A stretch of DNA of 49,021 bases from Paludibacteraceae bacterium (GTDB lineage: Bacteria > Bacteroidota > Bacteroidia > Bacteroidales > Paludibacteraceae). Numbering within the stretch: the stretch's first letter is position 1; every line of letters begins with the position of its first letter. Shown piece by piece: positions 7,600-14,411 of this stretch. The notes under the pieces were generated by a model that worked only from the letters and a program-made list of their open reading frames with translations, searched no databases and was not told where the DNA came from. Where the stretch lies: NCBI GenBank assembly GCA_017446455.1, contig JAFSQV010000022.1, positions 1 to 49,021 on the forward strand, written 5' to 3'. The position numbers and the translations under genes are program-made.

Positions 7600-9213
7600 A
7601 TGCAAGTAGAACTCGTATTACTCATATTATCACTACTTTTCTTCATTAGTATCTTTGCCGACAAGATCGGCTATCGGTTCGGTGTGCCGGCCTTGTTGCT
7701 GTTCCTCGTAGTAGGTATGCTCTTCGGTCCGCACGGCATCGGAGCGCTTTTCGGTGACCCGAGTGGTATTGTGATCAAGACAAGTACGGCATCCGCGCTG
7801 AGTACCTTAGCGATGTGTATCATCCTTTTTTCGGGTGGTATGGATACGAAGTTGAGTGATATCAAATCGGTGCTGGCGCCGGGTATTACGCTGGCGACCT
7901 TGGGTGTGTTAATCACCTGCGCCGTCACGGGCGTGCTCATCTATTACATCTTCGGATGGATTCAGGCGGTGACCTCCGTCTCTATATGGTTTGCGTTACT
8001 GATGGCGGCTACGATGTCGAGTACCGACAGCGCGAGCGTCTTCTCTATTCTTCGCACGCATGGTATCGGTTTGAAACACGATTTACGTCCGCTATTAGAG
8101 TTGGAGTCCGGCGCAAACGATCCCATGGCCTATGTACTGACGACAACCCTCATCGGCATAGTACTTAAGTTGCAGACCTTCAGCGGTTTGGTAGAACCTG
8201 TCGAAACCCTGCCTATCGTTCAAACAATCGTCATCCAGCTTGTGATGGGTACAGTTATCGGTTTGGCGTTCGGTATGGGTCTGGTAGCTCTGATGCGCCG
8301 CGTGAAGTTGGGCAATGAAGCACTCTATCCGGTGATGGTGCTCACGGCTTGTATCTTTATTTTCGCCATCACTTATTACCTGCAAGGTAATACCTACCTC
8401 GCGGTGTATGTGGGTGGTCTAGTGATCGGAAACAATAAGTTCACGCGTAAGCGTCAGACGAAGTCGTTCTTTAACGGTCTTACCTGGCTCAGTCAGTTGA
8501 TGATGTTCTTGATGCTGGGTCTGATGGTTGCACCGAGAGACCTGGTGGATTATCACGTATGGCTGCCGTGTCTGATCATCAGCATCGTAATGATCTTTAT
8601 CTCCCGTCCTTTGGCTGTTTGGCTCTGTATGATGCCTTTCCGCCGCTATCGTCAACGGGACAAAATTATGCTTAGTTGGGTAGGCCTCAAAGGCGCCGTG
8701 CCGATCATCTTCGCCGTGATGTGCAAAGCGAATGGTGTGCCCTATGCAGATCTGCTCTTTAATGTAGTATTCCTCTGCACCCTCATCTCGCTGCTCGTAC
8801 AAGGAACGACCATCACGCTCGTAGCGAAGAAACTGAAGTTGGACACCCCGCCGGAGGAACAACGTACACTGGAACACTTCGACATGGATCTGCCCGACGA
8901 GATTCAGTCTTCGGCTCGCGAAATAGAGGTAACGGAGAAGTTCTTGGATAAGGGCAATACCTTACGCGATATCCCGATCCCGCCACACACCCTTATCATC
9001 ATGGTGCGTAGAGGTGAGGACTTCTTTATTCCCACCGGCGCGAGTGTGCTCGAACTGGGCGACCAATTACTCGTCATCCGCGACAAAGACGCCGAGGCGA
9101 CGTATAAGCATATGACTAACGAAGCCGAAGAAGAAGCGCTCTGGCGGGCAGAGATAAGGCAGAAAGCCAAAACTCGTTGGCTCCGCGCTACTCAATGGAT
9201 GCGAAAGAAATAA
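7600..9213 (+). CDS. Potassium/proton antiporter (CPA1 family, CvrA/NhaP2 type)
   Basis: An inner-membrane monovalent cation/H+ antiporter of 537 residues. The first 385 residues or so are a series of about twelve hydrophobic segments with the CPA1 features SSTDSASVFSIL and LESGANDPMAY (the Asn-Asp pair of the ion path). The cytoplasmic tail, about 415-500, resembles a TrkA-C/RCK_C ligand-binding domain (ending LELGDQLLVIRD), as in K+/H+ antiporters that respond to a ligand. Potassium as substrate is inferred from this layout. It lies two bases after the thioredoxin gene and is followed by a repeat-filled gap. Confidence 0.87.
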   Translation: MQVELVLLILSLLFFISIFADKIGYRFGVPALLLFLVVGMLFGPHGIGALFGDPSGIVIKTSTASALSTLAMCIILFSGGMDTKLSDIKSVLAPGITLATLGVLITCAVTGVLIYYIFGWIQAVTSVSIWFALLMAATMSSTDSASVFSILRTHGIGLKHDLRPLLELESGANDPMAYVLTTTLIGIVLKLQTFSGLVEPVETLPIVQTIVIQLVMGTVIGLAFGMGLVALMRRVKLGNEALYPVMVLTACIFIFAITYYLQGNTYLAVYVGGLVIGNNKFTRKRQTKSFFNGLTWLSQLMMFLMLGLMVAPRDLVDYHVWLPCLIISIVMIFISRPLAVWLCMMPFRRYRQRDKIMLSWVGLKGAVPIIFAVMCKANGVPYADLLFNVVFLCTLISLLVQGTTITLVAKKLKLDTPPEEQRTLEHFDMDLPDEIQSSAREIEVTEKFLDKGNTLRDIPIPPHTLIIMVRRGEDFFIPTGASVLELGDQLLVIRDKDAEATYKHMTNEAEEEALWRAEIRQKAKTRWLRATQWMRKK

Positions 9214-9255
9214 GAGGATTGGAGATTGGAGATTGGAAATTTGACATTTGATAAG
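9214..9255. repeat. Heptamer array filling the antiporter/SDR gap
   Basis: Six heptamers directly after the antiporter stop: gaggatt, ggagatt, ggagatt, ggaaatt, tgacatt, tgataag. One further base precedes the next ATG at 9257, so the spacer is almost entirely repeat. Confidence 0.85.
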
Positions 9256-9256
9256 T

Positions 9257-10771
9257 ATGGCTAAAACTACCGTTTTCTTAACCGGAGCAACCGGAACAAT
9301 GGGTTACGCAGGAATGATGGAAATCCTGAAGTACCCCGATCAATATGAGTTGCGTATTCTTGCTCGGCCGAGTAAGAAGAACAAAGAGTTACTCACTCCG
9401 CTGCTGGAGCAACACCGGATCCTGCATGTTATCTGGGGTGACCTTACAAAGTATGAGGACGTGCTGAAGGGTGTCACGGGCGCGGATATCGTGCTGCACG
9501 TAGGCGGCATGGTTTCGCCGCAGGCAGACTATCGTCCGAAAGCTACTTTACGTACGAATATCACAGCCGCGGAATACCTCACTAAAGCCGTTTTGGCACA
9601 ACCCGAAGACCAACAACCAAAGGTGGTGTATATCGGTTCGGTAGCCCAGATGGGGGACCGTCGTGAACCGCTTCATTGGGGTCGCGCAGGTGATCCGATA
9701 TGCGTGTCGGCGTACGACCATTACGGGCTGACCAAGGCTTTAGCGGAACGTATCATCACCGACTCGGGTATTAAAAAATGGGCAAGTCTTCGTCAGTCGG
9801 GTATTTTATACCCAGCTATTCTCAAGAACTACGACCCGATCATGTTCCACGTACCTATCCGCGGCGTGCTGGAATGGGCGACGGTAGAGGACAGCGGACG
9901 CCTCTTGGAGCGCGTTTGCCGCCCCGAAGTACCGGCGCAGTTCTGGAACAACTATTATAACATCGGTTCGGGCAAAGAATATCGCCTGTCGAACTACGAG
10001 TTCGAAGTGTTGCTGCTCGATGCTATCGGTTGTCCGAAGCCCGAGAAGATCTTCAACGCCAACTGGTTCACCACGCGTAATTTCCACGGCATGTGGTACA
10101 TCGACGGCGATAAATTGGAGAATTTCCTGCATTTCCGCGCAAATGTGCCGGTAAAGGAGTATTTCGCGAAGATGGCACAAGCTAAGTCCCTGCCGGGTGG
10201 AATCAAATTCGCCGCCAAGACACATATCGCCAAACTCTTCCCGCATTGCGTGAAAGCCGCTATGTGGTTCATGGCGAACAGCAAGGAGCACGGCACCCAA
10301 TGGTGGATTAAGAACCATATTGAACCGCGCATACATGCGTACTATGGTTCGCTCGAAGCGTATAAAGCGATACCCGACTGGAAGCATTTCGACGTGAGTC
10401 ATAATAGCGAAGAGATTGTTAAACTTGACCACGGATACGATGAGTCCAAAGATGTGGACCAACTGACGGATGCCGAGTTGAACAAAGCTGCGGAGTTCCG
10501 TGGTGGTAAATACCTGGGTAATGACATGTGGAAAGATGCGAACGGTAACACCTTTAAGGCCGGCCGTCGTCTTATCTTGTTAGGCGGTCATTGGAGTCCC
10601 TTCGACATGCCATATCCATATGCTTTTGAGCCCAAAGAGAAACAAGTGCCCTGGCACTGGGACCGCGTAGCGAAACAGAACCCGTTCTTTGCGCAATTGT
10701 GGGCACCGCTGCACGACGCGGACGAAGATAATGTTTACGGACCGGAAGTATTCGAAGGCTGGGAGCGGTAA
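9257..10771 (+). CDS. NAD-dependent epimerase/dehydratase family protein (long SDR)
   Basis: An extended short-chain dehydrogenase/reductase, 504 residues. The first 300 or so show the Rossmann loop TGATGTMG, a DVVLHVGG-like strand (ADIVLHVGGM) and the catalytic pair in YDHYGLTK. The remaining 200 residues are much longer than in ordinary sugar epimerases and match nothing I can name; they are rich in Trp, His and Lys. The substrate is therefore unknown. The ATG at 9257 follows a heptamer array; a TTG nine bases upstream is in frame but less likely. The DEAD-box gene follows after another heptamer array. Confidence 0.85.
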   Translation: MAKTTVFLTGATGTMGYAGMMEILKYPDQYELRILARPSKKNKELLTPLLEQHRILHVIWGDLTKYEDVLKGVTGADIVLHVGGMVSPQADYRPKATLRTNITAAEYLTKAVLAQPEDQQPKVVYIGSVAQMGDRREPLHWGRAGDPICVSAYDHYGLTKALAERIITDSGIKKWASLRQSGILYPAILKNYDPIMFHVPIRGVLEWATVEDSGRLLERVCRPEVPAQFWNNYYNIGSGKEYRLSNYEFEVLLLDAIGCPKPEKIFNANWFTTRNFHGMWYIDGDKLENFLHFRANVPVKEYFAKMAQAKSLPGGIKFAAKTHIAKLFPHCVKAAMWFMANSKEHGTQWWIKNHIEPRIHAYYGSLEAYKAIPDWKHFDVSHNSEEIVKLDHGYDESKDVDQLTDAELNKAAEFRGGKYLGNDMWKDANGNTFKAGRRLILLGGHWSPFDMPYPYAFEPKEKQVPWHWDRVAKQNPFFAQLWAPLHDADEDNVYGPEVFEGWER

Positions 10772-10773
10772 TT

Positions 10774-10808
10774 GTGTAAGGTGTAAGGTGTAAGGTGTAA
10801 AGTGTAAA
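10774..10808. repeat. Perfect heptamer array abutting the helicase start
   Basis: Five back-to-back copies of gtgtaa(g/a) that end exactly at the ATG of the DEAD-box gene (10809). With two extra bases it makes up the whole gap after the SDR stop, so the ribosome-binding region of the helicase is repeat sequence. Confidence 0.92.
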
Positions 10809-12074
10809 ATGTTCTTCGACGAACTCGCATTATCGGACGAGGTGTTGGATGCCTTATGGGACATGCATTTTGACGAATGCACACCCGTTCAGGCAGAGAC
10901 GATTCCGGTCATCTTGGACCGGCGCGACGTGATATCGTGCGCCCAGACAGGCACCGGTAAGACCGCGGCGTATATCTTACCGCTGCTGACGAACCTCGCA
11001 TACGATGACCACGACCCGAACAAACTGAACGCTATCATCATGGCGCCGACGCGCGAATTAGCGCAGCAGATAGACCAACAAATGGAGGGATTCGGGTTTT
11101 ACGTACCCTTCTCATCGGTCGCTATCTACGGCGGAAAGGATACCAATGGCTCATGGGGAAACCAAGTGAGCGGGTTGCAGAAAGGCGCGGATATCGTCAT
11201 CGCTACGCCGGGGCGGTTATTGAGTCAAATGAATATCTACAACGTTGATTTCTCCGGGGTTAAATACTTCATTCTGGACGAAGCGGACCGCATGCTCGAC
11301 ATGGGTTTTTACGACGACATTATGACCATCGTCAAGCGTCTGCCACCTGACCGCCAGACCATCATGTTCTCCGCGACCATGCCACCAAAGATCCGCCAGT
11401 TGGCGAAGGCTATCATGCATGATCCGGTAGAAGTACAGATAGCCGTGTCTCGTCCGCCGGAGACCATTCATCAGATGTGTGCGCGCCTCTTTGAGGCGCA
11501 GAAACCCAGATTCATCCAACTGGCGCTGCAGGGCAAGAACCTCAAGAAAGTGATCATCTTTGCCGGTAAGAAACAGCGCGTCAAAGATCTCGCGCGGGCG
11601 CTACGAACCTTGAAGATTGACGCGCGGGCGATGCATAGCGACCTCGAGCAGAACGAACGCGACCAAGTGATGCTGGATTTCCGAAACGGGAAAGTAGATG
11701 TGTTAGTCGCGACGGATGTCGTGTCGCGCGGCATCGACGTGACCGATGTGCCGTTGGTCATCAACTACGATGTGCCACACGACGCCGAAGACTACGTCCA
11801 CCGTATCGGCCGAACGGCCCGCGCAGAGAACAGCGGCGAAGCTATTACGCTGGTCACACCGGATGATGCGCGCTATTGGCATCGCATCGAACAATTCTTG
11901 AAAAAAGAGATAGAGAAAATTCCGCTTCCGGAAGCTTTAGGCGAAGGACCTAAAGATGACGTATACGCCATTCGTTCGGGTAGAGGTTGTTCTGGCGGTT
12001 CCCGACGTTTTTCGCGAAACCGAGGGGGACACCCTCATAAGTCACGAGGAGCAAACCGAGGGGGACGTCGGTAA
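10809..12074 (+). CDS. DEAD-box ATP-dependent RNA helicase
   Basis: A 421-residue RhlE-like RNA helicase, likely in ribosome assembly or RNA turnover. Motifs in order: Q motif (CTPVQAETIP, near 24), motif I AQTGTGKT (45-52), PTRELAQQ, TPGR, DEAD (near 157), SAT, and HRIGRTAR in the second RecA domain. The C-terminal tail of about 40 residues is Gly/Arg-rich (SGGSRRFSRNRGG, NRGGRR), a typical RNA-binding extension. That tail is encoded opposite the conserved 3' end of the rRNA methyltransferase gene, a 125-base antisense overlap. The neighbour also acts on rRNA. Confidence 0.94.
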   Translation: MFFDELALSDEVLDALWDMHFDECTPVQAETIPVILDRRDVISCAQTGTGKTAAYILPLLTNLAYDDHDPNKLNAIIMAPTRELAQQIDQQMEGFGFYVPFSSVAIYGGKDTNGSWGNQVSGLQKGADIVIATPGRLLSQMNIYNVDFSGVKYFILDEADRMLDMGFYDDIMTIVKRLPPDRQTIMFSATMPPKIRQLAKAIMHDPVEVQIAVSRPPETIHQMCARLFEAQKPRFIQLALQGKNLKKVIIFAGKKQRVKDLARALRTLKIDARAMHSDLEQNERDQVMLDFRNGKVDVLVATDVVSRGIDVTDVPLVINYDVPHDAEDYVHRIGRTARAENSGEAITLVTPDDARYWHRIEQFLKKEIEKIPLPEALGEGPKDDVYAIRSGRGCSGGSRRFSRNRGGHPHKSRGANRGGRR

Positions 12075-13290
12075 GCGTCAAAGCTTCGGTTCGCAGATAT
12101 GCCAAGGCCTGTTCGCGGGTCAATGCAACAGAAGGGAAGGCTTCCTTACGGAAGTCTTTCGTCATACTTAGGCTATGCTGCGGTGCAATACCTTTGCCGC
12201 GTTCCTCGCCAAGGCCGAAACCGGTAGAGATACAGGTCAACTGAGTGGAGAACCAATCGATGATCTCCTTGTATTTGAGCGGATAGGCGGTCGCAAAACG
12301 GTCGGAGTAACGAATGGCCCAGTTGTCGGGATGCTGCAACCACGAGCGCATCACCGGCAGATACTCCGGGTGCGGCATGGCGTTTTCTTTCTTCGGCGCT
12401 TTGATCTTTGCCTGATCGAGCGGTTCGTCGTTCTTACGCAGCGCGCAGAGGTAGAATCCTTCGCCTTTGGTCTTATGCGGATAGAAATGATAGCCCACCG
12501 TACCTTCGACGATACCCCAGGAAGGATCGTAGTCAATCGGCAGCACATCGGCGCCCAGACTGTCGGCGAGCCACTCGACGTTCTTCTCGTTTTCCTCTTC
12601 GTTGAAGGTGCAGGTTGAATAGAGCAATATGCCGCCGGGTTTGAGAGCGTCCCACACATCCATCAGTATGGAGCGCTGACGCTCCGCGCATTGGCGCACA
12701 GTTTGCAGACTCCATTCGCTGCGGGCCTGTTCGTCCTTACGGAACATGCCTTCTCCGGAACAGGGCGCGTCCACGAGGATGCAATCGAAGATATGCTTGC
12801 AGCGCTCGCCATATTCGGCAGCGGAATTATGCGTGACGACGGTGTTACCGTTGCCCCATTTCTGGATGTTCTCGCTGAGGATAAACACACGCTGGCGAAC
12901 CACTTCGTTGCTCAGAAGCAAACCCTCCGGACCGAGATACTCGCTGATAAGCGTGGACTTTCCGCCCGGCGCCGCACAGAGATCGAGTACGATTGATGAC
13001 GGATCGACGTACTGCTCGAGGGCCTGCTGGATGAACATCGAACTGGCCTCCTGCACGTAGTAACAACCGGCATGAAAAAGCGGGTCGAGCGTGAACTGCG
13101 GGCGCTCGGAAAGATAATAGCCGTCGATATGCCACGGCACCTCGTCGGTGTCGCATTCGAAAGTCAGCACATCCAGTTTGGAATTGAGGCGTATAGACGT
13201 CACGGGCGCCGTTTCCAGCGCCCGTAACAGCAGTTCTGCTTCATTGTCCAGCTGCTGTCGCATACTCTCTATGAAATCAACGGGCAGCAT
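11950..13290 (-). CDS. rsmF: rRNA m5C methyltransferase (RsmF/NOL1-NOP2-Sun family)
   Basis: An S-adenosylmethionine-dependent RNA cytosine-5 methyltransferase, 446 residues. Visible: the SAM loop LDLCAAPGGKS (near 105), the motif IV cysteine in DAPCSGEGMFRKD, and the catalytic cysteine in YSTCTFNEEENE. The C-terminal half, ending in a conserved GFAKNVGNRQNNLYPNEWRI, is the PUA-like RNA-binding part seen in RsmF (YebU) homologues that modify 16S rRNA. The exact target base is inferred. tRNA-Leu lies upstream on the same strand, with a duplicate of the tRNA 3' end just before this start codon. The last 125 bases overlap the DEAD-box gene. Confidence 0.93.
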   Translation of the reverse strand: MLPVDFIESMRQQLDNEAELLLRALETAPVTSIRLNSKLDVLTFECDTDEVPWHIDGYYLSERPQFTLDPLFHAGCYYVQEASSMFIQQALEQYVDPSSIVLDLCAAPGGKSTLISEYLGPEGLLLSNEVVRQRVFILSENIQKWGNGNTVVTHNSAAEYGERCKHIFDCILVDAPCSGEGMFRKDEQARSEWSLQTVRQCAERQRSILMDVWDALKPGGILLYSTCTFNEEENEKNVEWLADSLGADVLPIDYDPSWGIVEGTVGYHFYPHKTKGEGFYLCALRKNDEPLDQAKIKAPKKENAMPHPEYLPVMRSWLQHPDNWAIRYSDRFATAYPLKYKEIIDWFSTQLTCISTGFGLGEERGKGIAPQHSLSMTKDFRKEAFPSVALTREQALAYLRTEALTLTDVPLGLLLVTYEGVPLGFAKNVGNRQNNLYPNEWRIRHL

Positions 13291-13299
13291 AAGAATTTT

Positions 13300-13317
13300 G
13301 TACCGCGAGTGGGACTT
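13300..13317. repeat. Duplicate of the tRNA-Leu 3' end (possible attachment-site scar)
   Basis: Eighteen bases identical to 13384-13401, which is the 3' end of tRNA-Leu (T arm to acceptor) plus one base. The copies are direct, 84 bases apart, with 66 bases between them. The pattern resembles attL/attR left by a tRNA-targeting integrase, but no integrase is present. Confidence 0.7.
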
Positions 13318-13384
13318 TCTACGTAAGTCCCTACGTGCTACTTGCGTAAGCTATATTACAAGTAAACTTGCATATGTCTTATAG

Positions 13385-13470
13385 TACCGCGAGTGGGACT
13401 TGAACCCACACAGCCATCACTGGCCAAAGGATTTTAAGTCCTTCGTGTCTACCGATTCCACCATCGCGGC
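13385..13470 (-). tRNA. tRNA-Leu (anticodon UAA)
   Basis: An 86-base cloverleaf on the minus strand. The acceptor arm pairs GCCGCGA with TCGCGGT (first pair G-U), discriminator A follows, and CCA is not encoded. The anticodon loop CTTAAAA gives UAA. A long variable arm, as expected for tRNA-Leu, follows, then the T loop GTTCAAGTC. It has a strong promoter at 13494-13525 and lies upstream of rsmF. Confidence 0.95.
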
Positions 13471-13493
13471 TCGATTCTCATCAAAATCGGCTG

Positions 13494-13525
13494 CAAAGGT
13501 ACTGCTTTTTTTTTATATACGCAAA
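13494..13525 (-). promoter_or_regulatory. Bacteroidota-type promoter for tRNA-Leu
   Basis: Minus strand: TTTG (13522-13525) with GCGTATAT extension, 20 bases, TAccTTTG (13494-13501). The tRNA begins 24 bases downstream. Confidence 0.78.
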
Positions 13526-13713
13526 TTTTGAGCACATTTTTTTATAGAAAGGAACTATTCAGGAACGAAAATGTCTTATTTCCTTTGAGAGCATATCGGG
13601 GGCATGTCGGGGGCATATCGGGGGCAATTCGACATTTAGAACATTTTGCACTGTTTCGTCAAGGTGCCTTTTTTGCATTAAAATGTGTAAAAATTGACAA
13701 GTTTGCAAATAAA
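13526..13713. other. Gene-free stretch between tRNA-Leu and the flavodoxin gene
   Basis: No gene recognised here. It contains the 11-base repeat at 13591-13623, a loose inverted pair (GAAAGGAA near 13546 with TTCCTTT near 13580) and another (ACATTTT 13641-13647 with AAAATGT 13680-13686) surrounding a T-rich stretch. None makes a convincing terminator or RNA. Confidence 0.5.
13591..13630. repeat. 11-base tandem repeat upstream of the flavodoxin gene
   Basis: GCATATCGGGG, GCATGTCGGGG, GCATATCGGGG, then a truncated GCAATTCG. It is non-coding and lies about 90 bases upstream of the -33 element of the next gene. The period matches the 11-base array in the reductase gene at 35380-35423, but the sequence differs. 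Confidence 0.85.
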
Positions 13714-13745
13714 TTTGCATATATCGAAAAAAATTATTATTTTTG
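13714..13745 (+). promoter_or_regulatory. Bacteroidota-type promoter for the flavodoxin gene and downstream run
   Basis: TTTG (13714-13717) continuing as CATATATCG, 20 bases, TAttTTTG (13738-13745). The start codon is 24 bases downstream. Few gaps long enough for another promoter occur until 28578, so it may serve the surface-protein, lpx, glnS and phoH genes as well. Confidence 0.72.
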
Positions 13746-13769
13746 TGCCCGATTTTTTTATAACAAACA

Positions 13770-14384
13770 ATGAGAGTACTTCTGATTAACGGTTCGCCTC
13801 GTCGCGAGGGCAATACTTTTCTTGCATTGAGCGAGATCGCCAAGGTTCTGGAGCAAGAAGGAATCGAGAGTGAGATCGTGGGTGTTGGTACGCGCGCGGT
13901 GCGCGGATGCATTGTCTGCGGGACGTGCAAAAAGCGCGGAACGAACCAGTGCGTGTTTGGGGACGATATATGCAATGAAGTCTCGGCTCGCATGGCGAAG
14001 TGCGATGCGGTGATTGTCGGTTCGCCGGTATATTACGGTCAGCCGAACGGCACGGTGCTCTCATTGCTGCAACGGATGTTCTATTCGGCAGGGAAGTATT
14101 TCGAGGGCAAACCGGCCGCAGCGGTAGCGGTATGTCGTCGCGGCGGCGCGACGGCGGCATTCCAGACGCTGCAAATGCCGTTCCAAATGATGAACATGCC
14201 GATCGTGACGTCGCAATACTGGAACATCGTCTATGGTCGTGAAGAAGGCCAAGCGGCGTTGGATGCAGAAGGCATGCAGACCATGCGTACTTTAGCACGC
14301 AACATGGCATATTTGTTGAAAGCCACAGAAGGCAAGAAACGTCCTGAAGCAGAACCGCGTCAGGCTACGCATTTCATCCGATAA
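13770..14384 (+). CDS. NADPH-dependent FMN reductase / flavodoxin-fold protein
   Basis: A 204-residue flavoprotein of the FMN reductase/iron-sulfur flavoprotein (ISF) group. The N-terminal INGSPRREGNT is the FMN phosphate loop; VGSPVYYGQPNG is the second flavin loop. Cysteines at CIVCGTCKKRGTNQC resemble the compact cluster-binding motif of ISF-like proteins, so it may bind an iron-sulfur cluster. Substrate unknown. It heads a long plus-strand run, 27 bases before the giant surface-protein gene. Confidence 0.85.
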   Translation: MRVLLINGSPRREGNTFLALSEIAKVLEQEGIESEIVGVGTRAVRGCIVCGTCKKRGTNQCVFGDDICNEVSARMAKCDAVIVGSPVYYGQPNGTVLSLLQRMFYSAGKYFEGKPAAAVAVCRRGGATAAFQTLQMPFQMMNMPIVTSQYWNIVYGREEGQAALDAEGMQTMRTLARNMAYLLKATEGKKRPEAEPRQATHFIR

Positions 14385-14411
14385 ATCGTTGAACCTAAAA
14401 AAACCTATATC

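Noticed and set aside
12188-12200. A TAccTTTG motif on the plus strand inside rsmF
   Set aside because: No -33 partner at 19-21 bases and no plus-strand gene downstream; most likely chance in coding sequence.
13641-13686. Inverted pair ACATTTT/AAAATGT around a T-rich stretch, considered as a terminator or small RNA
   Set aside because: The inner sequence does not pair well, and no gene on either strand ends just before it.
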